Shown: positions 56,034 to 64,000 of the stretch, piece after piece
Layout: every line of letters starts with the position of its first letter
Numbering within the stretch: the stretch's first letter is position 1
Source: Sulfitobacter sp. EhC04
GTDB lineage: Bacteria; Pseudomonadota; Alphaproteobacteria; Rhodobacterales; Rhodobacteraceae
Direction: 5' to 3'
Assembly (NCBI RefSeq): GCF_001650875.1
Contig: NZ_LXYI01000019.1
Location: forward strand, 1 to 64,000
Length of the DNA stretch: 64,000 nt
Notes under the pieces: model-generated
The model's database searches: none
What the model saw: the letters and a program-made list of their open reading frames with translations, nothing else
Told to the model about the DNA's origin: nothing
Position numbers and translations under genes: made by a program

Positions 56034-56468
56034 CTAGTGCCCCATAATCATGCCTTCAAGGGCATCTTTCTCCATCGAGAGTTCGGACAGGCGCGCCTTG
56101 ACCACGTCACCCAGCGAGATCAGACCCACGAGCACGCCGTCATCCAGCACCGGCATGTGGCGGAACCTGCCATGTGTCATCTGCTGCAGGATCGCATCGG
56201 CGCGGTCGTCGCGGCTGCAGGTCACCAGCTTGGTTGTCATCAGCTTGTCCACGGTCATGGTCAGGCAACCCGCGCCCTGACGGCCCAGTTCGCGCACGAT
56301 GTCACGCTCTGACAGGATGCCGATCGGGGTCTTGCCGTCCTTGGAGATCACCAATGTGCCGATCCGCTTCTCCGACAACATCCTTGCCGCGTCGGAAATC
56401 AGCATGGTTGGCGCGGAGGTCACCACCGCATCATCCGATTTCGACCTGAGAATTTGTGACACCAGCAT
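56034..56468 (-). CDS. Tandem CBS-domain protein
   Basis: A 144-residue protein made of two CBS domains: SAPTMLISDAARMLSEKRIG with GTLVISKDGKTPIGILSERD, and DRADAILQQMTHGRFRHMPV with GVLVGLISLGDVVKARL. Such pairs bind adenosine nucleotides and act as energy sensors; the target is not known. ATG 56468 follows AGGAGG. It lies between coaD and the LysR gene on the same strand. Confidence 0.92.
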   Translation of the reverse strand: MLVSQILRSKSDDAVVTSAPTMLISDAARMLSEKRIGTLVISKDGKTPIGILSERDIVRELGRQGAGCLTMTVDKLMTTKLVTCSRDDRADAILQQMTHGRFRHMPVLDDGVLVGLISLGDVVKARLSELSMEKDALEGMIMGH

Positions 56469-56528
56469 GGCGTTCCTCCTATATTGACGCACCCCGTAAG
56501 GCCAGCGTCACCAGAAAGCGCATAGCTG

Positions 56529-57422
56529 TCAAGCTTTTGCCTCCAGCCGCGCCAGTTCTGAGCGGATCGCGGTGCCAAAGAGGTCGGCAAAGCGGCTCAA
56601 CCGACGGTTGGACTGATCATCGGCGTGCCGGATCAGGTAAAAGGACCGTTTCAAACTGACCTCGGCGGTCAGGATGCGCTGCACCTGGGGCGCGAAGGGC
56701 AGCACGAAATCATGGACCACGCCGATGCCCCCGCCCCGCGCCACCATCTGAAGCTGGACCGAGACGGAGTTCGACGCCAGCGGCACCCGCGACAGCCCGA
56801 GATCGGCAAGATAATCCAGCTCGCGGTCAAAGATCATGTCGGGAATGTAGCCCACGATGCGATGGTGCTTCAGGTCAGCCACCGATTGCGGCGCGCCCTG
56901 CGCGTCGAGGTAGCCGCTGGAGGCCGCCAGATGCAGGTGGTAATCGCTGACCTTCTGCACGATCAGCCGCCCGGCCGTGGGGGCCGAGACGCCGATGGCC
57001 ATATCCGCCTCGCGCCGCGACAGGTTGAAGACGCGCGGCAGGGCGACAATCTGGATGTCCAGCTCGGGATGGTCGTGCCCCAGTGCGGCACAGACCTGCG
57101 GCAACAGGAAATTCGCGGCCCCGTCCGGCGCGCCGATGCGAATCTGTCCGGTCATCCGGTCGCTGGGCACCGCCACCCCGGCAGAGGCCAGCCGCATCGC
57201 CTGTTCCACCGCCTCCGCCCGTTCCAGCAGCTGCGCGCCCGCCTCCGTCAGCGCATAGCCCTGTGGCGATTTCACGAAGAGGCCGACCTCAAGCGTCTTT
57301 TCCAGCCGCGCCACCCGGCGGCCCAGCGTGGCCGGGTCCAGCCGCAGCACCTTGCCCGCGCCGGACAGGCTGCGTTCGCGCGCGACGGCCAGAAACAGGC
57401 GAATGTCGTCCCAATTGTCCAT
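56529..57422 (-). CDS. LysR-family regulator of the valine-degradation cluster
   Basis: A 297-residue LysR regulator with an N-terminal winged helix (DIRLFLAVARERSLSGAGKV, LDPATLGRRVARLEKTL) and a periplasmic-binding-like effector domain. It diverges from mmsA, with 114 bp between that contain two TTGC palindromes, so control of mmsA and the genes after it is a strong inference. The effector might be a valine catabolite. ATG 57422 gives MDNWDDIRLFL. Confidence 0.92.
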   Translation of the reverse strand: MDNWDDIRLFLAVARERSLSGAGKVLRLDPATLGRRVARLEKTLEVGLFVKSPQGYALTEAGAQLLERAEAVEQAMRLASAGVAVPSDRMTGQIRIGAPDGAANFLLPQVCAALGHDHPELDIQIVALPRVFNLSRREADMAIGVSAPTAGRLIVQKVSDYHLHLAASSGYLDAQGAPQSVADLKHHRIVGYIPDMIFDRELDYLADLGLSRVPLASNSVSVQLQMVARGGGIGVVHDFVLPFAPQVQRILTAEVSLKRSFYLIRHADDQSNRRLSRFADLFGTAIRSELARLEAKA

Positions 57423-57446
57423 ATGCGCGGCCCTTATTGCTCCGTC

Positions 57447-57503
57447 TTGCAGAAATGCAAAACCATTTTGAAAACTTGCCTCTTTAGCTTGCCTTTTTGC
57501 AAG
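57447..57503. promoter_or_regulatory. Probable LysR operator region
   Basis: TTGCA-GAAA-TGCAA (57447-57460) and CTTGC-CTTTTT-GCAAG (57488-57503) are two inverted repeats with similar half-sites, in the divergent lysR-mmsA gap. A further CTTGCC lies between them. The first resembles the T-N11-A box of LysR proteins. Confidence 0.55.
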
Positions 57504-57536
57504 ACTAATCTGCCGCCAACCCAAGGGAGATCTGAC

Positions 57537-59036
57537 ATGCAAGAACTGACCCACTATCTTAACGGTGCCCACGTCAAAGGCACCTCCGGCCGCTTTGCCG
57601 ACGTGATGAACCCCGCCACCGGCGAGGTGCAGGCCCGCGTGCCGCTGGCCAATGGTGAAGAAATGGCCCAGGCCGTGGCCTATGCGCAGGCCGCACAACC
57701 TGCATGGGCCGCGACAAACCCGCAGCGCCGCGCGCGGGTCCTGATGAAACTGGTCGACCTGCTGAACCGCGACATGGACAAGCTGGCCGAGGCGCTGAGC
57801 CGCGAACACGGCAAGACCATGCCCGATGCCGCCGGTGACGTGCAGCGCGGTCTTGAAGTGGTCGAATACTGCGTCGGCGCGCCGCAACTGCTGAAAGGTG
57901 AATACACCGATTCGGCGGGCCCCGGCATCGACATGTATTCCATGCGTCAGGCGCTGGGTGTCACCGCGGGCATCACGCCCTTCAACTTCCCGGCGATGAT
58001 CCCGATGTGGATGTTCGCGCCCGCCATCGCCTGCGGCAACGCCTTTATCCTCAAACCTTCCGAACGCGACCCTTCCGTCCCGCTGATGCTGGCCGAACTG
58101 GCCGAGGAAGCGGGCCTGCCCAAAGGCATCCTTCAGGTCGTCAATGGCGACAAGGAAGCGGTGGACGCGATCCTGCATGATCCGATCATCCAGTCGGTGG
58201 GCTTTGTCGGCTCCACCCCGATCGCGGAATACATCTATGCCACCGGCTGTGCCAACGGCAAACGGGTGCAATGCTTTGGCGGGGCCAAGAACCACATGAT
58301 CATCATGCCCGACGCCGACATGGACCAGGCCGCCGATGCGCTGGTGGGTGCAGGCTATGGCGCGGCTGGTGAACGCTGCATGGCGATCTCTGTTGCCGTG
58401 CCGGTGGGCGACGACACCGCCGACCGCCTGATCGAAAAACTGGTGCCGCGCATCGAAAGCCTCAAGGTCGGTCCCTACACCGCCGGCAAGGACGTGGATT
58501 ACGGCCCCGTCGTGACCGCCGCCGCCAAGGCCAACATCGAACGGCTGGTGCAGACCGGCATCGACCAGGGCGCGGAACTGGTTGTCGACGGGCGCGATTT
58601 CAAATTGCAGGGCTATGAGGATGGCTATTTCGTCGGCCCGCACCTCTTTGACCGCGCGACCAAGGACATGGACATCTACAAGCACGAGATTTTCGGCCCC
58701 GTGCTGACCTGCGTGCGCGCCCAGACCTATGAGGAAGCGCTGGGTCTCGCCATGGACCACGAATACGGCAATGGCACCGCGATCTTTACCCGCGACGGCG
58801 ACGCCGCACGTGATTTCGCCAACCGGATCAACATCGGCATGGTGGGCATCAACGTGCCGATCCCGGTGCCGCTGGCCTACCACACCTTCGGCGGCTGGAA
58901 AAAATCCGTCTTTGGCGACCTGAACCAGCATGGCCCGGACGCGTTCAAGTTCTACACCCGGACCAAGACCGTGACCGCGCGCTGGCCCTCGGGCATCAAG
59001 GAGGGTGGCGAATTCTCCATCCCTGTGATGGAGTAA
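57537..59036 (+). CDS. mmsA: Methylmalonate-semialdehyde dehydrogenase (CoA-acylating)
   Basis: A 499-residue aldehyde dehydrogenase that turns methylmalonate semialdehyde into propionyl-CoA, the last step of valine breakdown. The start LTHYLNGAHVKGTSGRFADV, the segment GITPFNFPAMIPMWMFAPAI and the catalytic Cys in GAAGERCMAIS are typical of MmsA/IolA. IFGPVLTCVR and GGWKKSVFGD follow. ATG 57537 follows AAGGGAG. Confidence 0.96.
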   Translation: MQELTHYLNGAHVKGTSGRFADVMNPATGEVQARVPLANGEEMAQAVAYAQAAQPAWAATNPQRRARVLMKLVDLLNRDMDKLAEALSREHGKTMPDAAGDVQRGLEVVEYCVGAPQLLKGEYTDSAGPGIDMYSMRQALGVTAGITPFNFPAMIPMWMFAPAIACGNAFILKPSERDPSVPLMLAELAEEAGLPKGILQVVNGDKEAVDAILHDPIIQSVGFVGSTPIAEYIYATGCANGKRVQCFGGAKNHMIIMPDADMDQAADALVGAGYGAAGERCMAISVAVPVGDDTADRLIEKLVPRIESLKVGPYTAGKDVDYGPVVTAAAKANIERLVQTGIDQGAELVVDGRDFKLQGYEDGYFVGPHLFDRATKDMDIYKHEIFGPVLTCVRAQTYEEALGLAMDHEYGNGTAIFTRDGDAARDFANRINIGMVGINVPIPVPLAYHTFGGWKKSVFGDLNQHGPDAFKFYTRTKTVTARWPSGIKEGGEFSIPVME

Positions 59037-59107
59037 CCATCACACGACAGCAAAGACCGAAGGCGGGCCGCGCTGCGGCCCCCTGAGCCACCCGAACGGA
59101 GGAACCG

Positions 59108-60265
59108 ATGCGCCATTTCGCCAGGACCTTGCTGCTGGCCCTGCCCTGTGTCGCCCTGATGGCAGGCCCGCCTGCCGCCCAGAACAGCCCGGCGATGACG
59201 ATGAATGGCGTCACCTTCTCGGTCTCCGGCGGACACGAACAAGCGCTTAATCCCATCGAGGGCGGGGTCGAGCTGCTGTTGGATGATCGCCGTATCCAGC
59301 TGAAAGGCACCCAAGTGATCGTGAACGGCGCATCTTACCCCACCAGCAGCGATGCGCGGATCGACATCGACGCGACCTCAGGACGGCTCCGGATCAGTGC
59401 GGCGGGGCGGCTGATCATGGAAGAGAGCGAGATCGACGTATTGGCCCGCGCCGCAGCGGCGGGCGATACGCTGGCGATGAACAACCTGGCGATTCACCTG
59501 CTGACCGGCGCGCAGACAGAGGTGGATGTGCCCCGCGCCATCGACCTGCTGGAACGCGCCGCCGGCCTGGGTGTGGCCCAGTCGATGCGCAACCTTGCCC
59601 TGCTCTATTACGAAGGCACTGCCGTGCCTGCCGACCTGCCCCGCGCCCATGGGTTTGCGATGCAGGCGGCAGAGCTGGGCGACGGCCCCGGGCAGCGGTT
59701 GGTTGGCATCTTTCTGTCCGAGGGATTGCTGCAAGACCCCGATCCCGCCGCAGCGGCGCAATGGTTCGCCCGCGCCGCAGCCCAGGGCGATGCAGAGGCG
59801 CAGAACCGCCTTGGCGAAGCCTATCGCGATGCGCGCGGGGTGGCCGCCGACCTGACCCGCGCCGCAAGCCTGTTCCGGCAGGCCACCGCCGCCAGACACC
59901 AGGCCGGGACATGCAACTATGCCCAGGCCCTTTGGGACGGTGACGGCCTGCCCGGGGACCGGGCAGCGGCCTATCAGACAGCCCTGCAACAGGCGCATTT
60001 CGGCGGGCGCGCCTGCCAGTTCCTGCTGGGCAAGGCCAGCTATGACGGCGATGGCACCGCACAGAACCGGCGCACGGCGGCGCAATGGTTCTGGGACGCG
60101 GCCAATGAAGGCCATGCAGAGGCCGCGCGGCGATTGGGCGAGATGTACCGCGACGCGGACGGCCTGCCGCGCGACCTGTTTCAGGCCCGCCATTGGTTCG
60201 CCACCGCCGTCAGGCTGGGCGACACTACCGCCGCGGATGCGCTGGCCGGGATTTCTGCTGACTGA
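59108..60265 (+). CDS. Exported Sel1-repeat protein
   Basis: A 385-residue protein. A signal peptide of about 25 residues is followed by a beta-rich part (GVTFSVSGGHEQALNPIEGG, VELLLDDRRIQLKGT) and then several Sel1-like helical repeats from about residue 115, for example AAAGDTLAMNNLAIHLLTGA, AAAQGDAEAQNRLGEAYRDA and ANEGHAEAARRLGEMYRDA. Such repeats bind other proteins. Its position inside the valine cluster is unexpected, and a link to that pathway is not evident. Confidence 0.85.
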   Translation: MRHFARTLLLALPCVALMAGPPAAQNSPAMTMNGVTFSVSGGHEQALNPIEGGVELLLDDRRIQLKGTQVIVNGASYPTSSDARIDIDATSGRLRISAAGRLIMEESEIDVLARAAAAGDTLAMNNLAIHLLTGAQTEVDVPRAIDLLERAAGLGVAQSMRNLALLYYEGTAVPADLPRAHGFAMQAAELGDGPGQRLVGIFLSEGLLQDPDPAAAAQWFARAAAQGDAEAQNRLGEAYRDARGVAADLTRAASLFRQATAARHQAGTCNYAQALWDGDGLPGDRAAAYQTALQQAHFGGRACQFLLGKASYDGDGTAQNRRTAAQWFWDAANEGHAEAARRLGEMYRDADGLPRDLFQARHWFATAVRLGDTTAADALAGISAD

Positions 60266-60343
60266 CCCCCGGACCGGTCGCAATATTTCTGCAAGGAATT
60301 AAACTTAACAAGCGTTCAATAACGTGAAACGGGAGAGGGCACG

Positions 60344-61486
60344 ATGGACTTTGCACTGACAGAGGAGCAAACAGCGATCTTCGATATGGCGCATGATTTC
60401 GGCCACGATCAGATCGCGCCCCACGCCCATGCCTGGGAAAAGGACGGCACCATCCCCAAGGATCTGTGGCCGCGCGTCGGCGCATTGGGTTTTGGCGGTC
60501 TCTACGTCTCCGAAGACTCCGGCGGATCGGGGCTCAGCCGTCTGGATGCGACACTGGTGTTCGAAGCGCTTTCAATGGCCTGCCCCTCTGTTGCGGCCTT
60601 TCTGTCGATCCACAACATGTGCGCCAAGATGATCGACGCCTTTGGCAGCGACGACCTGAAAGGCCGGGTGCTGGCGGATGTCGTCGCCATGAACACCGTG
60701 CTCAGCTATTGCCTGACCGAACCCGGTGCCGGTTCGGATGCGGCGGCGCTCAAGACCCGCGCGGAACGCACCAACGAGGGATACCGCCTGAACGGCACCA
60801 AGGCCTTTATCTCTGGCGGCAGTTATTCGGACGCCTATGTGGTGATGGCGCGCACCTCTGACGACGGAGCGGCGGGTGTGTCCACCCTGCTGGTCGAGGA
60901 CGGGGCAAAGGGCCTCAGCTTTGGCGGGCTGGAGGACAAGATGGGCTGGCGCAGCCAACCCACGGCACAGGTCCAGTTCGACAATTGCGACGTCCCTGCC
61001 GCCGATCTTGTGGGCGAAGAAGGCAAAGGCTTCAAATATGCGATGATGGGTCTTGACGGGGGCCGGTTGAACATTGCCGCCTGTTCGCTGGGGGCCGCAC
61101 AGATCGCCCTGACCAAAACGCTGGACTACATGGGCGACCGCAAGGCCTTTGGCCAGGCCATCGACCAGTTCCAGGGATTGCAGTTTCGCCTGGCCGACAT
61201 GGAGATCGAGCTTCAGGCCGCGCGCATCTTTCTGCGTCAGGCCGCCTGGAAGCTGGACAACAAGGCCCCCGATGCGACCAAGTTCTGCGCCATGGCCAAG
61301 AAATTCGTGACCGAAACGGGCAGCAAGGTTGTGGACCAATGCCTGCAACTGCACGGCGGCTACGGCTATCTTGCGGATTACGGCATCGAAAAGCTGGTGC
61401 GCGATCTGCGGGTGCATCAGATACTTGAAGGCACCAATGAAATCATGCGCGTGATCGTCGCGCGTGACATGCTGAAAAACCGCTGA
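60344..61486 (+). CDS. Acyl-CoA dehydrogenase, probably isobutyryl-CoA dehydrogenase
   Basis: A 380-residue FAD enzyme. YCLTEPGAGSDAAALKTRAE, GFKYAMMGLDGGRLNIAACS, LHGGYGYLADYGIEKLVRDL and the catalytic Glu in HQILEGTNEIMRVIV are clear. Context (mmsA, hydroxyisobutyryl-CoA hydrolase, mmsB) indicates isobutyryl-CoA to methacrylyl-CoA in valine breakdown. It begins 10 bp before the next gene's ribosome site region, so co-transcription is likely. Confidence 0.92.
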   Translation: MDFALTEEQTAIFDMAHDFGHDQIAPHAHAWEKDGTIPKDLWPRVGALGFGGLYVSEDSGGSGLSRLDATLVFEALSMACPSVAAFLSIHNMCAKMIDAFGSDDLKGRVLADVVAMNTVLSYCLTEPGAGSDAAALKTRAERTNEGYRLNGTKAFISGGSYSDAYVVMARTSDDGAAGVSTLLVEDGAKGLSFGGLEDKMGWRSQPTAQVQFDNCDVPAADLVGEEGKGFKYAMMGLDGGRLNIAACSLGAAQIALTKTLDYMGDRKAFGQAIDQFQGLQFRLADMEIELQAARIFLRQAAWKLDNKAPDATKFCAMAKKFVTETGSKVVDQCLQLHGGYGYLADYGIEKLVRDLRVHQILEGTNEIMRVIVARDMLKNR

Positions 61487-61495
61487 GGAACCGGG

Positions 61496-62521
61496 ATGAG
61501 CGACATCAACATTCGTATCACAGGGCGCGCCGGGCGCATCACCCTGACACGGCCCAAGGCGCTGAACGCCATGACCTATGACATGTGTCTGGCAATCGAG
61601 GCGGCGCTGGACAGTTGGGCCAGGGATGATGCCGTGGCGCTGGTGGTGATCGACGCCGAGGGCGAGCGCGCCTTCTGTTCCGGCGGCGACATTGCAGAGC
61701 TGTACGAGACCGGGACCAAGGGCGATTACGGCTATGGGCGGCAATTCTGGGCCGATGAATACCGGCTGAACAACAAGATCTTCCAGTATCCCAAACCTGT
61801 CGTCTCCTTCATGCAGGGTTTCACCATGGGTGGCGGGGTTGGTATCGGCTGCCACGGGTCGCACCGCATTGTCGGGGAAAGCAGTCAGATCGCCATGCCC
61901 GAATGCGGCATCGGGCTGGTGCCCGACGTGGGCGGCACATTTATTCTGGCAAAGGCCCCCGGCAGGCTGGGCGCATACCTGGGCACCACGGCGACACGCT
62001 TGGGGCCGGATGACGCGATATTTGCAGGGTTTGCAGATGTTTTTATGCCGGAAAGCACCTGGCCGGAGATCATTGGAAAACTGGAAAACACCGGCGATGC
62101 ATCTGAAATCAAAGGGGAAACGCCGCCTGCGGGAGACCTGCGCAACCAGATGCCCGAGATTGACAGGCATTTTGCGGGCGACAGTCTGGCGGCGGTGACA
62201 AGCAGTTTGCAAAATGCAGATACCGACTTTGCAAAGGACGCGCTCAAAAAACTTTCCCGCGTCTCGCCACTATCGGCGGCCTGCACGATCGAAATCATCC
62301 ACCGTCTGCGCGACAGCGGCCCCACAATGGCAAATGCGCTGGATCTGGAGTACCGATTTACCTACCGCGCGATGGAGCACGGCGATTTCCTCGAAGGGAT
62401 CCGCGCCGCGATCATCGACAAGGACCGCAACCCGCAGTGGCAACATGCCGATGGCATTGTGCCACCGGCGGCAATCTCTGACATGCTGCATCCGCTTGGT
62501 GCGGATGCCGTGAAACTCTGA
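61496..62521 (+). CDS. 3-hydroxyisobutyryl-CoA hydrolase (crotonase family)
   Basis: A 341-residue crotonase-fold protein. ITLTRPKALNAMTYDMCLAI and AFCSGGDIAEL form the oxyanion hole; GFTMGGGVGIGCHGSHRIV and PECGIGLVPDVGGTFILAKA match the HIBYL-CoA hydrolase group, with the acidic residue in PECGIG. It is longer than simple enoyl-CoA hydratases, as expected. It frees 3-hydroxyisobutyrate for MmsB. Confidence 0.9.
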   Translation: MSDINIRITGRAGRITLTRPKALNAMTYDMCLAIEAALDSWARDDAVALVVIDAEGERAFCSGGDIAELYETGTKGDYGYGRQFWADEYRLNNKIFQYPKPVVSFMQGFTMGGGVGIGCHGSHRIVGESSQIAMPECGIGLVPDVGGTFILAKAPGRLGAYLGTTATRLGPDDAIFAGFADVFMPESTWPEIIGKLENTGDASEIKGETPPAGDLRNQMPEIDRHFAGDSLAAVTSSLQNADTDFAKDALKKLSRVSPLSAACTIEIIHRLRDSGPTMANALDLEYRFTYRAMEHGDFLEGIRAAIIDKDRNPQWQHADGIVPPAAISDMLHPLGADAVKL

Positions 62522-62532
62522 AAGGACATTCT

Positions 62533-63417
62533 ATGGCCGCGCTCAAAATTGGATTCATCGGTCTTGGCAACATGGGGGGGCCGATGGCGGCGAACCTGGC
62601 CAAGGCGGGGCACGAGGTCGCGGGGTATGACGTGGCCGGAACCACCGCCAAGGGCGTGAGCACCGCCGACAGCATTGCCGCTGCCGTCACCGGGGCTGAT
62701 GTGGTGATCACCATGCTGCCCAACGGGTCGATCCTGCGCCAGGTCGCGGCAGAGGCGATTGGCCAGATGCGCGCGGGCGCGCTGTTCATTGATTGCTCCA
62801 CCGTGGATGTGGAAAGCGCCCGGAACACCTCGGAAGCGGCTGAAAATGCGGGGCTTCTTGCTGTGGACGCACCTGTGTCGGGCGGTGTCGGCGGGGCCGA
62901 AGGCGGCACGCTGACCTTCATGGCGGGTGGATCGGAATCCGCCTTTGCCGCTGCCGAACCGCTGTTCGACATCATGGGCCAAAAGGCGGTCCATTGCGGC
63001 GATGCGGGCGCAGGCCAGGCCGCCAAGATCTGCAACAACATGATTCTGGGTGCCACGATGATCGCCACCTGCGAGGCCTTTGCCCTGGCCGACAAGCTTG
63101 GCCTTGACCGCCAGCGCATGTTTGACGTGGTCAGCACCTCATCTGGGTATTCCTGGTCGATGAACGCCTATTGCCCGGCGCCGGGGGTCGGCCTGAAGTC
63201 ACCCGCCGACAATGGATATAAACCCGGTTTTGCCGCCGAACTGATGCTCAAGGACCTTGGCCTGTCGCAGCAGGCCGCCGAACTGGTGGATGCCGACACC
63301 CCGATGGGCGCGCGGGCGCTGGAAATTTACAAAACCTTCGTCGAAGATGAAGACGGCAAGGGCCGCGATTTTTCCGCCATGCTGCCGCGTCTGGCCGGGC
63401 GTGGTCGCAGCGACTGA
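62533..63417 (+). CDS. mmsB: 3-hydroxyisobutyrate dehydrogenase
   Basis: A 294-residue NAD-dependent beta-hydroxyacid dehydrogenase. IGFIGLGNMGGPMAANLAKA binds NAD; DAPVSGGVGGAEGGTLTFMA binds substrate; the catalytic Lys is in GAGQAAKICNNMILG; LKDLGLSQQAAEL is conserved near the end. It makes methylmalonate semialdehyde for MmsA and closes the cluster. Confidence 0.95.
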   Translation: MAALKIGFIGLGNMGGPMAANLAKAGHEVAGYDVAGTTAKGVSTADSIAAAVTGADVVITMLPNGSILRQVAAEAIGQMRAGALFIDCSTVDVESARNTSEAAENAGLLAVDAPVSGGVGGAEGGTLTFMAGGSESAFAAAEPLFDIMGQKAVHCGDAGAGQAAKICNNMILGATMIATCEAFALADKLGLDRQRMFDVVSTSSGYSWSMNAYCPAPGVGLKSPADNGYKPGFAAELMLKDLGLSQQAAELVDADTPMGARALEIYKTFVEDEDGKGRDFSAMLPRLAGRGRSD

Positions 63418-63428
63418 CCCCGGACAGC

Positions 63429-63454
63429 CCCGTCGGCGGTGCCACGCCGACGGG
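63429..63454 (+). terminator. Terminator after mmsB
   Basis: A 10-bp perfect stem (CCCGTCGGCG and complement) with a 6-nt loop, followed by CAAAATCC; the T-run is weak, so it may be partly Rho-dependent. Confidence 0.6.
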
Positions 63455-63541
63455 CAAAATCCTCCGGAACTCCCCTCCCTCCCATCTGGTTGAAATGGTA
63501 ACGGCGGAACTTGATCGCCAGCCAAGTGGGAAGGAACACCA

Positions 63542-64000
63542 ATGCGAAATTTGATGACAGCCGCACTCTTGAGCGCAGGCATGGTCACCTCTGCTGCCGC
63601 AGCAACGGTCATTGCAGCCCCCGTTGCCGTCTCATCCATCAACGCCCTGACAGCCGGTAACCACAGCGCGCAGCTTTGGCTCGCCAAGGACAATGGCAAG
63701 GGGAACCGCAAGGGCGCGAAAGCCGAAAAGCCCGCCAAGGGCGGCAAGGCAAAAGGCCCCGGCAAGGACAAGCAGGCCAAGGCCAACCGCGGCAATGACA
63801 AGCCGGGCAAGGGCAATGGGCCGGACAAGGTGAAGGGCAAGCCGGAAAAGGCTGGGAAAGCCCAGCAAAAGCAGGCCAAGGCTGACAAACCCGCCAAGAA
63901 CGACAAACCCGCCAAGGGGATGAAAGCGGACAAAGGCAAAATGCGCGGACCCGACTGGGACAGGCGTGCGGAGGAAATCCTGCGCGTCCGCGCCCCTGCG
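63542..64000 (+). CDS. Exported Lys/Gly/Ala-rich basic protein (cut by window edge)
   Basis: The frame opens at ATG 63542, after AAGGA, and runs to the window edge (153 codons, no stop). A signal peptide (MTAALLSAGMVTSAAAATVI) is followed by about 85 residues of Lys/Gly/Pro/Asn/Ala repeats such as AKGGKAKGPGKDKQAKANRG and NDKPAKGMKADKGK. The visible end, GPDWDRRAEEILRVRA, looks like the beginning of another domain. The basic stretch suggests binding to nucleic acid, polyphosphate or acidic polymers outside the membrane; no family recognised. Confidence 0.75.
   Translation, partial: MRNLMTAALLSAGMVTSAAAATVIAAPVAVSSINALTAGNHSAQLWLAKDNGKGNRKGAKAEKPAKGGKAKGPGKDKQAKANRGNDKPGKGNGPDKVKGKPEKAGKAQQKQAKADKPAKNDKPAKGMKADKGKMRGPDWDRRAEEILRVRAPA

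Overview
The window reads as chromosome of an alphaproteobacterium of the Rhodobacteraceae (Roseobacter type). It is GC-rich and densely coded, with many ATGA, GTGA and TGATG gene junctions. The recognisable gene sets are typical of that group: a siroheme/sulfite assimilation operon with DUF2849 and DUF934 partners, a DctPQM TRAP transporter with its own two-component system, form II cox genes, a valine-degradation cluster, and zapA beside tkt. No rRNA, CRISPR array, integrase or transposase gene is visible.

Layout. 1-4.7 kb: xthA, then an islet between tRNA-Val repeats holding one unrecognised membrane protein and a 431-bp hairpin-rich MITE-like element, then tRNA-Val(UAC), two histidine phosphatases and tRNA-Val(CAC). 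4.7-21 kb: HU-like protein, lon, an OYE reductase, tgt, a membrane hydrolase, an SPFH/NfeD pair, MscS, a RimB-RimK-like fusion, SufT-like, GDPD, HesB/IscA, TfoX-like, a 2OG oxygenase and tpiA. 21-29 kb: TRAP transporter dctPQM with dctBD, then a cytochrome P450. 29-35 kb: Lrp regulator diverging from cysG-DUF2849-sulfite reductase-cysH-DUF934-fpr. 35-39 kb: Ala-rich anchored protein, infC with a tandemly repeated 3' end, and an OmpA-family protein. 39-45 kb: form II coxSLM, MoCo-binding protein and XdhC. 45-56 kb: bolA/grxD, a lipoprotein, MliC-like, zapA, a coiled-coil protein, tkt, an FMN reductase, DUF808, two gap genes, an atypical methyltransferase, coaD and a CBS protein. 56-64 kb: LysR diverging from mmsA, Sel1 protein, acyl-CoA dehydrogenase, hydroxyisobutyryl-CoA hydrolase and mmsB, then the start of a Lys/Gly-rich exported protein.

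How they work together. CysG makes siroheme for the sulfite reductase, CysH feeds it sulfite, and Fpr probably supplies electrons. The mms cluster takes isobutyryl-CoA from valine to propionyl-CoA. DctB/DctD sit directly upstream of the transporter genes; two 18-bp palindromes lie between dctD and dctP.

The most unusual signal is a repeat architecture found at three loci: tRNA-Val(UAC), tRNA-Val(CAC) and infC. In each, the 3' end of the gene is duplicated downstream in direct orientation with a period of 109-113 bp. The copies are joined by the same linker: GACGCGC, an 11-13 nt hairpin with a 3-nt loop, then ACTCTG. The linker is enclosed by arms complementary to the duplicated gene sequence. 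It resembles the classical tyrT/rtT repeats of E. coli in layout, but here it also affects a protein gene and carries a conserved core.
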